NCBI GenBank assembly: GCA_964368605.1
Contig: CAYJBP010000009.1
Location: forward strand, 1-39,046
From: CAYJBP01 sp964368605
Lineage (GTDB): Bacteria > Bacillota > Dehalobacteriia > UBA4068
DNA: 39,046 bases
Direction of reading: 5' to 3'
Shown here piece by piece: positions 9,080-16,800 of this stretch. The notes below the pieces were generated by a model that worked only from the letters and a program-made list of their open reading frames with translations, ran no database searches and was not told the origin of the DNA. The position numbers and the translations under genes were made by a program. Position 1 is the first letter of the stretch; each line of letters opens with the position of its first letter.

Positions 9080-9134
9080 GCTTTGATAGGTTTTACTAGA
9101 TTTATGCCGAATATATCTTTAATACATATTATGG

Positions 9135-9166
9135 CAGCCTTTGCTTTTTGCAGGCTGTTCCTTTTT
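9135..9166 (+). terminator. Terminator or attenuator before potA
   Basis: CAGCCT (9135-9140) pairs with AGGCTG (9152-9157), followed by TTCCTTTTTT. It lies 20 nt before the potA ATG, so it either ends read-through from rnc or acts as an attenuator for the pot operon. Confidence 0.55.
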
Positions 9167-9186
9167 TAGTTACCGGGGTGCAAATT

Positions 9187-10269
9187 ATGGAAAAAAATAT
9201 TCTTGAAATCACTAATATTAGCAAAAGTTTTGGCGATAATGCCGTTTTACATAATCTATGTCTTCAGATTCAAAGTGGTGAGTTTATTACTTTGCTAGGC
9301 TCAAGTGGCTGTGGCAAAACCACTTTGCTCAGAATTATAGCCGGTTTGGAAACCCCCGATCAGGGCCAAATTTTTTTGGAAGGGCAAGATATCAGCGCTT
9401 TGCCCCCTAATAAGCGAGACATGAGCATGGTTTTTCAAAATTATGCTCTTTTTCCGCATATGAATGTGGGCGCTAATATTGGCTATAGTTTAAAATTAAA
9501 AAAAGTTGATAAAAGCGCTATTAAGCAGGCTGTTAGCGAAGCTTTAGCCTTGGTTCGGCTGGAGGGTTTTGAATCACGCATGCCCGGCGAGCTTTCCGGA
9601 GGCCAAAAGCAAAGGGTTGCTATTGCTCGCAGCATTATCGGCAAGCCTAAGCTTTTACTTTTGGACGAGCCTTTAGGAGCATTAGATTTGCAGCTCAGGC
9701 GGCAAATGCAAAATGAATTGAAGCGCTTGCAAAAGCAATTAGGTATCACTTTTATCTATATCACCCATGATCAGGAGGAGGCTCTTAATATGTCGAGCCG
9801 CATTGTAATTATGCGGGAGGGGCATTTTGAGCAAATCGGTACTCCATCAGAAATTTATGATAGCCCGCAAACATCTTATACGGCCACCTTTGTTGGCAAT
9901 GCTAATTTAATTGAGGGGATTGTCCAAAGCCTTGATCCCGAGCATGATATTATGTTAGTTAAATGCGAAAATTGCCTGCTGGAAGCACCTATGTACAAAC
10001 ATCAATTTAAGATAAACGAACAAGTTCGCTTGGCAATTCGCAGCGAAAATATTCTGTTTACCGATAGCAGTAACCAGGACGCTTTGCCGGCCATTGTTAC
10101 CGAAAGAACCTTTATTGGTGGTCAGTTGCGGCTTAATCTTAAAACTGATCATGGCCTGGATTTAGTAGCTAGCCGCCATGGCCTTAATTTGGCAGCCGAT
10201 GTTGGCGAGCGCGTGCATCTGTTTTTTGAGGCCAAACATGTAATTCCTGTCGATATTGATAATTTTTAA
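9187..10269 (+). CDS. potA: Spermidine/putrescine ABC transporter ATPase PotA
   Basis: PotA hydrolyses ATP on the cytoplasmic face to drive polyamine import through PotB/PotC. Numbered from the ATG at 9187, Walker A is GSSGCGKT at 38-45, the Q-loop is VFQN (Q84), the signature is LSGGQ at 136-140, and Walker B is LLLLDEP ending at D160-E161, with the switch His in ITHDQEE. A C-terminal TOBE-like regulatory domain covers about 240-355. An in-frame TTG at 9148 would add 13 residues, but it lies inside the terminator hairpin. GGGGTG at 9175-9180 favours the ATG, giving 360 aa. It is the first gene of potABCD. Confidence 0.92.
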   Translation: MEKNILEITNISKSFGDNAVLHNLCLQIQSGEFITLLGSSGCGKTTLLRIIAGLETPDQGQIFLEGQDISALPPNKRDMSMVFQNYALFPHMNVGANIGYSLKLKKVDKSAIKQAVSEALALVRLEGFESRMPGELSGGQKQRVAIARSIIGKPKLLLLDEPLGALDLQLRRQMQNELKRLQKQLGITFIYITHDQEEALNMSSRIVIMREGHFEQIGTPSEIYDSPQTSYTATFVGNANLIEGIVQSLDPEHDIMLVKCENCLLEAPMYKHQFKINEQVRLAIRSENILFTDSSNQDALPAIVTERTFIGGQLRLNLKTDHGLDLVASRHGLNLAADVGERVHLFFEAKHVIPVDIDNF

Positions 10270-10302
10270 ATCTTTATCCAACCTTGCAATAAGTTTAAGG
10301 AG

Positions 10303-11163
10303 GTGAGGGCAGTTAATAAATCTAAAACTATTTGGCTTACACTTTTGCCGCTTTATCTATTTACAATCATATTTATAGCAGGGCCTATGCTTTATATGCT
10401 TTATATTAGCTTTGCAACCCCCAGCGAATCTTGGGGTATTATTCATCAATTTAGCCTCAAAAACTATTTGAATATTTTTGATCCGGTTTATTTAAATACT
10501 TTTGTTCAGTCATTTAAATTGGCCCTTACCAGCACCTTTTTTGTGGTTTTAATTGGTTATCCATTTGGCTATTTTATGGCTAGATTATCGGCTAAAAGTA
10601 AAAAATTAATGCTGATTTTATTGATGATACCCTTTTGGACAAACAGTTTAATCAGGCTTTATGGCTTTATCATTATCTTAAGAGCCGGCGGCACTTTAGA
10701 TAGCTTTTTAATGTTTTTAGGCATAACTGATGATCCGTTAAAACTGCTTTATACCTACCCGGCCGTGGTAATTGGCATGGTTTATGCCCTTTTGCAGTTT
10801 ATGATTTTAAGCGTATTTTCCAGTGCCGAAAAGATGGACTTTAACCTGGTAGAAGCAGCCAGAACTTTAGGGGCATCAAAATTACAGGCTTTTTTAACGG
10901 TAACTTTAAAATTAACAATGCCCGGCTTATTATCGGGAATAATTTTAACTTTCATCCCCAGTATGGGCTTGTTTTTCATCGCCGATATCTTAGGTGGCAA
11001 TACCATAGTTTTAGTCGGCAGCCTAATACAAGATCAATTACTTAAGGCGCATAACTGGCCTTTTGCCGCCGCTTTGGCTATGCTGCTTATGGTTTTCACC
11101 ACCCTTTTAATTTCTTTATATAAACGTATTACCAATAGCGATGAATTGGAGGGTTTGGCTTAA
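10303..11163 (+). CDS. potB: Polyamine ABC transporter permease PotB
   Basis: One of the two inner-membrane permeases of the polyamine importer. About six membrane helices are visible, the first in WLTLLPLYLFTIIFIAGP. The cytoplasmic EAA loop that docks on PotA is present (VEAARTLGASKLQAF, around residues 183-197). The start is uncertain. AAGGAGGTGA at 10297-10306 is a near-perfect ribosome binding site, but the only conventional in-frame start close by, GTG at 10303, lies inside it, and no in-frame ATG, GTG or TTG sits at the normal distance. The 3' end overlaps potC (TAATG). Confidence 0.88.
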   Translation: MRAVNKSKTIWLTLLPLYLFTIIFIAGPMLYMLYISFATPSESWGIIHQFSLKNYLNIFDPVYLNTFVQSFKLALTSTFFVVLIGYPFGYFMARLSAKSKKLMLILLMIPFWTNSLIRLYGFIIILRAGGTLDSFLMFLGITDDPLKLLYTYPAVVIGMVYALLQFMILSVFSSAEKMDFNLVEAARTLGASKLQAFLTVTLKLTMPGLLSGIILTFIPSMGLFFIADILGGNTIVLVGSLIQDQLLKAHNWPFAAALAMLLMVFTTLLISLYKRITNSDELEGLA

Positions 11164-11966
11164 TGAAGAAAAACCCTGCTCAAGCGCATAAATCTAAATT
11201 CACCTTTGCTAATATTTACTTAATATTTATTACTTGCCTAATTTATATGCCAATTGTGCTGGTGATTATCTATTCTTTTAATGAAAGTAAAATTTCCAGC
11301 ATTTGGGGTGGCTTTTCTTTAAAATGGTATCAAGAGCTTTTTAGAGATAAAGAGATGTTCGAGGCCCTAGTCAATAGCATTATTTTGGCCTTATCTTCCA
11401 GTTTTGCAGCCGCTATTATCGGTACTTTAGGCGCCATTGGTTTTAGCAAAGTAAAAACCAAAAGCCAAAAACCGATCGAAATATTAACCATGCTGCCAAT
11501 TATGATTCCGGAAATTATTCTGGCTATGGTCTTTTTAGTTTTCTTTTCCTTAATCGGGCTACCTTTTGGCATGACAACCCTAATTATCGGCCATACCACT
11601 TTTTGCATTCCTTATATTTTTATGTTGGTAAAGGCCAGGTTGGTTGGTATGGATCAAAGTTTAATCGAGGCTTCAAAGGATTTAGGGGCAGGCAGTATGC
11701 GAGCATTTTTTGATATCACCATGCCGCTTTTAGCACCGGCAATTTTAAGTGGTATGCTCCTTAGTTTTGCCATGAGTTTTGATGATGTTATTATCAGCCT
11801 TTTTGTAACCGGGGTTAATGTTAATACGCTGCCAATTAAGGTATATACTCAATTACGCACCGGCATTACTCCGGAAATCAATGCTCTATGTACAATTATG
11901 CTGGTTACAACTATTGTGCTTGTTTTTTTGAGCAATCTAATTGGTCGCTCGAATTACAATAAATAA
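11163..11966 (+). CDS. potC: Polyamine ABC transporter permease PotC
   Basis: The second permease of the polyamine importer, 267 aa with about six membrane helices. The first is TFANIYLIFITCLIYMP and later ones include ILTMLPIMIPEIILAMV. The EAA loop is IEASKDLGAGSMRAFF. Its ATG overlaps the potB stop by one base, so the two subunits are translationally coupled. potD follows after 19 nt. PotC-type features include the NES block following the first helix (YSFNESKISSIWGGFSLKWY), as is common in this subfamily. Confidence 0.92.
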   Translation: MKKNPAQAHKSKFTFANIYLIFITCLIYMPIVLVIIYSFNESKISSIWGGFSLKWYQELFRDKEMFEALVNSIILALSSSFAAAIIGTLGAIGFSKVKTKSQKPIEILTMLPIMIPEIILAMVFLVFFSLIGLPFGMTTLIIGHTTFCIPYIFMLVKARLVGMDQSLIEASKDLGAGSMRAFFDITMPLLAPAILSGMLLSFAMSFDDVIISLFVTGVNVNTLPIKVYTQLRTGITPEINALCTIMLVTTIVLVFLSNLIGRSNYNK

Positions 11967-11985
11967 CTTTTTATGGAGGAATTTT

Positions 11986-13119
11986 ATGAAAAAACTATTT
12001 ACCATGCTCTTAACTCTAACTTTAGGCCTTGGCTTACTAGCCGGCTGCGGCGGCGATAGCGCAGCCCCTGTCGAGGAAGCTCCCACCGGCAGCGAAGCTG
12101 AAGCCAGCGCCGACGATACTACTGATGATGAACAGGCAGCAGCCGAAGCCGGCGAGCTAAACCTATTTACCTGGGAGGGAATGTTCCCACCCGAAGTTTT
12201 AGAGGCCTTTACCGCCGAAACAGGCATTACCGTTAACTATTCCAGCTTTGATAGCAATGAAACTATGCTTTCGCGCTTGCAAGCAGCCGATGGTGGCGAT
12301 TATGATTTGATTATCGCTGATGATTATATCAGCGAAACCGTAATAGCCGAAGGTTTGGCTATGCCCTTGGATAAAGAACTTATCCCCAATCTGGCTAATG
12401 TAAATCCTGTCTATCAAGGGCAGTTTTTCGATCCTGAGGATATGTATACCGTACCACATGGCGCCGGCGTACAAACCATTGTTTATGATCCTGCCCGCTT
12501 AGATATTGAGATTTTGGGTTATGCTGATTTATGGAATGAGGCCTTAGCCGATGATTTGGCCGTGGTTGGCAATTATCGAGTAGTAAATGGCATGGCCTTA
12601 AAAGTGCTTGGCGAAAGCTATAATGTAGAAGATATTGCTACTATTGAGGCTGCCGCAGCCAAGCTAAATGAGCTGGCTCCGAATATTCGTTTAATTAAAG
12701 ATGATAATTTGCAGGATGATTTATTATCGGGCGAGGTATCTGCTGCTGTAATGTATACCAGCCAGGTAACCATGGCTATGTTGGCTAATCCCGAGCTTAA
12801 GGTAGTGTATCCTTCCGAAGGTGTAGGCTTTGGTTTAATCGTGCAGTTTATTCCGGTTAATGCCCCCAATTCGGCTGCAGCCCATGCTTTTATCGATTTT
12901 ATTTTGCGCCCCGAAATTGGCAAGCAAAGTTTTGAATGGCTGGGTTATTATTGCACCAATCAAGCCGCCGATGCCTTGATTGCCGATGAATATAAACCCT
13001 TTTTAACATTACCTGCCGACTTTGATAATGCAACCGAAATGATTCAAAATATCAGCTTAGAGGCCGACGAAGCCCATGTAAAAGCCTGGACTGAGTTTAA
13101 ATCTTTAAGCGGACAATAA
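11986..13119 (+). CDS. potD: Polyamine-binding lipoprotein PotD
   Basis: The extracellular substrate-binding subunit of the importer. The start is ATG 11986, 5 nt after TGGAGGA. An upstream in-frame start would destroy the signal peptide. The signal ends in a lipobox, LAGC, with C21 the lipid-modified residue, so the protein is membrane-tethered. An Ala/Glu/Asp-rich linker (about 22-52) precedes the periplasmic-binding fold that starts ELNLFTWEGMFPPEVLEAF, typical for PotD/PotF. The length is 377 aa. The compound bound (spermidine or putrescine) cannot be read from the sequence. A strong terminator follows. Confidence 0.93.
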   Translation: MKKLFTMLLTLTLGLGLLAGCGGDSAAPVEEAPTGSEAEASADDTTDDEQAAAEAGELNLFTWEGMFPPEVLEAFTAETGITVNYSSFDSNETMLSRLQAADGGDYDLIIADDYISETVIAEGLAMPLDKELIPNLANVNPVYQGQFFDPEDMYTVPHGAGVQTIVYDPARLDIEILGYADLWNEALADDLAVVGNYRVVNGMALKVLGESYNVEDIATIEAAAAKLNELAPNIRLIKDDNLQDDLLSGEVSAAVMYTSQVTMAMLANPELKVVYPSEGVGFGLIVQFIPVNAPNSAAAHAFIDFILRPEIGKQSFEWLGYYCTNQAADALIADEYKPFLTLPADFDNATEMIQNISLEADEAHVKAWTEFKSLSGQ

Positions 13120-13161
13120 GCTGCTTTTGTTTAAATATTTACATACTTGGCTTTATTTTGT

Positions 13162-13198
13162 AAACGGACAGCCATGCCTTAGAGGCTGTCCGTTTTTT
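13162..13198 (+). terminator. Terminator of the pot operon
   Basis: AAACGGACAGCC (13162-13173) pairs perfectly with GGCTGTCCGTTT (13184-13195) around a 10-nt loop, ending in six T. This is the end of potABCD. Confidence 0.92.
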
Positions 13199-13253
13199 AT
13201 TAATTATTGGCCAATATTTTTTAACAAATATGGCTAATTTGATTTGTGACGGC

Positions 13254-13284
13254 TTGACCGATTAGCCATATATTATAGTATAAT
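13254..13284 (+). promoter_or_regulatory. Promoter of the MFS exporter gene
   Basis: TTGACC (13254-13259) and TATAAT (13279-13284) are separated by 19 bp, slightly longer than ideal. The gene starts 23 nt downstream. Confidence 0.5.
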
Positions 13285-13307
13285 ACTATTTTAGATTGAG
13301 GAATATT

Positions 13308-14522
13308 ATGATAGAAAATTATAAACGTAAAGCTTTTGCTATACTTTTTGGTCAATCAATATCTTTACTTAGCAGCTCTATTATGCAAATGGCTATTGTA
13401 TGGCATATAACTTTAGCTACCGGTTCGGCATTAAATTTAACTTTAGCTACTTTAGCAGGTTTTATGCCGCAGGCAATTTTAGGCTCATTTACCGGCCCTA
13501 TTATCGACCGCTACCCCAAAAAACAAATTTTAATTATGGCCGATTTAGGGATTGGCATAATTAGCTTGGGTTTAGCAATTTTGGCTTTTACCGATAATAT
13601 GCCTATTTGGGCAATACTTATTGTTTTAGTATTGCGCTCACTTTGCAATGCTTTTCATGAACCGGCTACCCAAACCCTTACGCCATTAATTGTGCCTAAA
13701 GAGTATCTCATGCAATATGCAGGATATGCCCAAACATTTTTATATATGAGCTTAATTTTAAGTCCCGGTTTAGCAATTGCTTTATATGATATCTTACATA
13801 TTTCTTTTATTATATTATTAGACACAGTAGGTGCACTTTTAGCAACAATTATCCTATTAATTGTAAAACTACCTAAAGAAAACTTTAGTCATCAAGATAG
13901 TAAAAAAACATATATCATTAAGGAAACTAAAGAAGGTTTGCGCTTATTAAAAAAACAAGAAGGAATTATAGCGCTTGTAATATTGGGTATTTTGTACTGC
14001 TCAATTTATGCCCCGATCGGTACACTTTATCCACATATTTCCTTAATTTATTTTAAAATAACTACTGCTCAGGCAGGATATGTTGAAATTATTTTGGCTA
14101 TTGGCTCTCTTCTTGGTGCTTTTACCCTTGGCCGCTTTGCCCATAAAATTCCTAAAATTCAAGGCATGGCCGGTTCGATTTTATTATATGGTTTAAGCAT
14201 TTTTATAATTGGTTTACTGGCAAGCGATAATTATTATGTATTTATGATTTTGTCTTTTATTACCGGTTTTGCTATTCCTTTTTACCATGGTATCAATCGT
14301 GCGATCTGCCAGTTAACCATACCACAGGAATTTTTAGGCAGAGCCTTTGCGGTAATAAATAGTTCCCGCAATTTCGGCATGCCTTTAGGCTTAATTGCCG
14401 GTGGCATCTTTGCCGATTTTAGTGGTGTAAATATTCTTTTTATTATTGCAGGTATTATGGCTATAATTTTAGGAATGATTGTTTTAAAATTACCATCTTT
14501 GCAAAGATTTAGAAATTTATAA
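13308..14522 (+). CDS. MFS exporter, macrolide-efflux (Mef)-like
   Basis: A 404-aa major facilitator with about 12 membrane helices. The N-terminal block (FGQSISLLSSSIMQMAIVW, then GSALNLTLATLAGFMPQA and GPIIDRYPKKQI) follows the pattern of the Mef/MFS_3 exporters. These pump out macrolides or other amphipathic compounds by proton exchange. GPIIDRYPKK is the loop 2-3 motif. ATG 13308 is used because GAGGAA lies just before it and an upstream TTG lies within that site. It has its own promoter and sits alone between the pot terminator and an AT-rich gap. The substrate is unknown, and resistance should not be assumed from the family alone. Confidence 0.85.
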   Translation: MIENYKRKAFAILFGQSISLLSSSIMQMAIVWHITLATGSALNLTLATLAGFMPQAILGSFTGPIIDRYPKKQILIMADLGIGIISLGLAILAFTDNMPIWAILIVLVLRSLCNAFHEPATQTLTPLIVPKEYLMQYAGYAQTFLYMSLILSPGLAIALYDILHISFIILLDTVGALLATIILLIVKLPKENFSHQDSKKTYIIKETKEGLRLLKKQEGIIALVILGILYCSIYAPIGTLYPHISLIYFKITTAQAGYVEIILAIGSLLGAFTLGRFAHKIPKIQGMAGSILLYGLSIFIIGLLASDNYYVFMILSFITGFAIPFYHGINRAICQLTIPQEFLGRAFAVINSSRNFGMPLGLIAGGIFADFSGVNILFIIAGIMAIILGMIVLKLPSLQRFRNL

Positions 14523-14594
14523 TGGCTATTTGTGTTAAAAATAATAAATCTAATTTAAAATATGGTATAAATTAAGTTAGTTAAAAAAACTTAT

Positions 14595-14636
14595 ATTTGA
14601 CGTTTATCAAATCGTCAAATTAAAGCCTCTTTTTTC
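14595..14636 (+). terminator. Weak terminator after the MFS gene
   Basis: ATTTGACG (14595-14602) pairs with CGTCAAAT (14613-14620) around a 10-nt loop. The T-run starts about 9 nt later, so termination here is tentative. Confidence 0.35.
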
Positions 14637-14731
14637 TGCAAAATTTACATATATTTTTATCAAAAAACAGCATGTTTTTACATATTATTTTATATGTCGT
14701 AAAATATCTTAATATTCTTACAAAAAAAACA

Positions 14732-14760
14732 TTGTTTGAATATTGGTGTTATGATATAAT
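14732..14760 (+). promoter_or_regulatory. Promoter of the secreted NPQTG protein gene
   Basis: TTGTTT (14732-14737), a 17-bp spacer and TATAAT (14755-14760) preceded by TGA form an extended -10 promoter. It leaves an untranslated leader of about 125 nt containing the hairpin TAGCAAAAT/ATTTTGCTA (14845-14853 with 14858-14866). Confidence 0.65.
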
Positions 14761-14892
14761 GTCTACAAATATTATATAACTAAATATATACATTATATAA
14801 ATAGGCATATTAAATATTAGACCATAGCCAACCAACCTTAAATATAGCAAAATATAAATTTTGCTAGTAAAAATATAAAAGGGGATATGACT

Positions 14893-16431
14893 ATGAAAAG
14901 AAAAAAGAAGATTATCGCAATTACCCTATTTATTGTCTGGATATTATTTGCTATTCCTTTAACTGCCTTTGCAAGTGATATCACGATAACCGCTATTGAA
15001 CCCTTAGATGACTCCGTTGCCCTGCAAAAATACTATGTTAATGATGCAATTACCGAGCCAAACTTGCCAATGTTTCTTAAAGTTTATACCCAGAATATCA
15101 ATAACGGAGCAAATTATATAAATGTTGATATAAGCTGGGTATTAAATCAAAACCAAAATTTTAGTACTTTGTCTGCAACTACTTTTATTTATACGGCACA
15201 AATTATTGATAATCAAAATCAATATGTCCTGGAAGAGGGGCTAAACTTGCCTACAATTGAGGTGCAAATTATTGATCCCGATAAGCCTAAGGTGCAGATT
15301 GCTTTTGATTTACCTATAGAAATAAATTTTGATGACGATATCCCACTTGCTACTGCAAGCGTAAATGGTACAAGCTTAGATAATAATTTGATATCGTATA
15401 CTTATACAGATAGTTTTAATGTAACTTATGATGGTTTGCCTCAAAAAGGGGATTTCCCTTATAATTATTATTCGGCAGATACTTACCATATAACTGCAAC
15501 TATTGCCTCTACCGAGGAATATGATGGCGCAACTATTACCCAAAAAATTAAAATTATAGAAGATTTGCAATTAGCTTGGGTCGATTATAGCTTATTTGGT
15601 TTAACCTTAATCGAGATGAATCAAAAAAAGCAAATTGAGGATATTTATACGATTTTTCCCTTAATAGAGTATGCTAGTGTAAATAGTTTAGGAGAATTGC
15701 TTTATTTAAAGCAAAATATTGACCCAATTCAGCTAACAAAGATTGATTTACCAGGTCTTAATCCAGATATTCATCAAGTAGATATTGTCTATATTTCTTG
15801 GGATGACGGCAATATTGCTATGGATAAAGCAAGCATATTCACCGACTATTTAGAGTTTGACTCATCTAAGAGTGATAGTTTTGCTTTATTTATTAAAAAG
15901 ACTGAAAAACCGCCAGTTACTCCTCCCGATCATCCAATAGTTGATGATACTACTGATCCTCCAATAGTCGATGATACTACTGATACGGATTTACCGCCAA
16001 GCCAATCACCGCATAATAATAATGATATTGATAAGAATAATGATCAGCCGCAAGATGATAATTTGGAATTAATTGCGGAAACGCCTGCTTTAGACAATAT
16101 TGAAAGCCAAACACTAAATTCAAACCAAGTAACTACCATTACAGAGCAAGCATTGCCAACAGCTGATATTCAGGTGGCCGGCATTGAGCAGAACCAGGTA
16201 ATTCCATCTGCTAATGAAGCGGCACCGGTTGCCAACACCAATCCAATTACCGAAACCTATTCAAGTAATTCGTCTGAGGAAGGTGTTGATATACCTGCAA
16301 GCCCTACTCCTCTTGCCAATCATACAAATCCTCAAACCGGGGTAGCAAATAGCAGCCCTGCTGCATCAGGGCACTTTGATAAGCTGTCGGTCGGTTTTCG
16401 TAAAAAAGAGTGGGATATTTGGCAAGATTAA
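14893..16431 (+). CDS. Secreted Asp/Asn-rich protein with orphan NPQTG motif
   Basis: I do not recognise a family for the whole protein (512 aa from ATG 14893, chosen because GGGG at 14881-14884 is 8 nt upstream; an ATG 6 nt earlier is too close to it). A Lys/Arg-rich start and hydrophobic stretch ending TAFAS form a signal peptide (about 1-27). Beta-rich segments follow. One, at about 165-225, resembles Ig-like/MBG domains (FNVTYDGLPQKGDF, YHITATIASTEEYDG). From about 345 onward the chain is a low-complexity Asp/Asn/Pro/Thr stalk with a short repeat (PIVDDTTD twice). Near the end is NPQTG, a sortase-type motif, but only a polar 30-residue tail ending VGFRKKEWDIWQD follows, with no hydrophobic anchor. 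It is probably released or anchored in another way. Confidence 0.7.
   Translation: MKRKKKIIAITLFIVWILFAIPLTAFASDITITAIEPLDDSVALQKYYVNDAITEPNLPMFLKVYTQNINNGANYINVDISWVLNQNQNFSTLSATTFIYTAQIIDNQNQYVLEEGLNLPTIEVQIIDPDKPKVQIAFDLPIEINFDDDIPLATASVNGTSLDNNLISYTYTDSFNVTYDGLPQKGDFPYNYYSADTYHITATIASTEEYDGATITQKIKIIEDLQLAWVDYSLFGLTLIEMNQKKQIEDIYTIFPLIEYASVNSLGELLYLKQNIDPIQLTKIDLPGLNPDIHQVDIVYISWDDGNIAMDKASIFTDYLEFDSSKSDSFALFIKKTEKPPVTPPDHPIVDDTTDPPIVDDTTDTDLPPSQSPHNNNDIDKNNDQPQDDNLELIAETPALDNIESQTLNSNQVTTITEQALPTADIQVAGIEQNQVIPSANEAAPVANTNPITETYSSNSSEEGVDIPASPTPLANHTNPQTGVANSSPAASGHFDKLSVGFRKKEWDIWQD
15934..15984 (+). repeat. 27-bp tandem repeat in the stalk region
   Basis: One 27-bp unit starting CCAATAGTTGATGATACTAC is repeated once. 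The second copy (15961-15984) differs by a single base over 24 bp. It encodes PIVDDTTD twice and lies within the secreted protein's stalk, a place where slippage could vary length. Confidence 0.8.
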
Positions 16432-16499
16432 ATATACGAATTATTTTTTACACTTAAATTAGATTAACTTAATATTTTTTAATCAGATAATTTACGAAG

Positions 16500-16588
16500 C
16501 CCTCTAAAGTAAATTCCTGCTAAATAGGATAATTAGCTGTAAACTGCTATTAATTCAATTTTGCAGAATTAGCTACTAGAGGGTTTTT
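16500..16588 (+). ncRNA. Candidate three-way-junction RNA ending in a U-run
   Basis: CCCTCTA (16500-16506) pairs with TAGAGGG (16577-16583), followed by five T. Inside are two further hairpins. One is GCTAA (16519-16523) with TTAGC (16533-16537). The other is GCTA-tta-ATTC (16546-16556) with GAATTAGC (16566-16573), an 8-bp stem with a 3-nt bulge. A weak promoter-like pair, TTTACA (16447-16452) and TAATAT (16470-16475) with 17 bp between, lies upstream. It could be a small RNA, a 3' untranslated element with terminator, or a chance fold in AT-rich DNA. No known RNA family is recognised. The rest of 16432-16800 shows no gene. Confidence 0.35.
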
Positions 16589-16651
16589 GTATTTGATAAA
16601 TTGATGCAACTTATAACTATAGTTCTGTATTTGTTTAAATTAATAACCGAA

Positions 16652-16681
16652 TTGATTTATAGTTAAATAATAGTTTAAAAT
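16652..16681 (+). promoter_or_regulatory. Possible promoter of xerD
   Basis: TTGATT (16652-16657), an 18-bp spacer and TAAAAT (16676-16681). The match is only fair, and the region is AT-rich enough for this to arise by chance. Confidence 0.3.
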
Positions 16682-16800
16682 CCGACTAAGAAGGATTATT
16701 GTTTTATGGATGCATTGCTCTAGCAGGAAAAAGAACTTAAATGTCGAATTATTATCAAGTGAAAAAATCACCTTTTATGGGCTTAATTCGAGGAAAAAAA

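Noticed and set aside
9148..9186. TTG start giving potA 13 extra residues
   Set aside because: It lies inside the terminator hairpin and has no ribosome binding site. The ATG at 9187 fits the family start.
13308..14522. Mef-like exporter as an acquired resistance gene
   Set aside because: There is no mobile element beside it and base composition is like its neighbours. The family also includes intrinsic exporters.
15934..15984. Two tandem 27-bp units as a CRISPR-like array
   Set aside because: There are only two contiguous units inside a coding stalk, with no spacers.
16710..16800. In-frame 30-residue extension of xerD
   Set aside because: No start signal before it, and the family length is met from ATG 16801, which has GAGGAAAAAA directly upstream.
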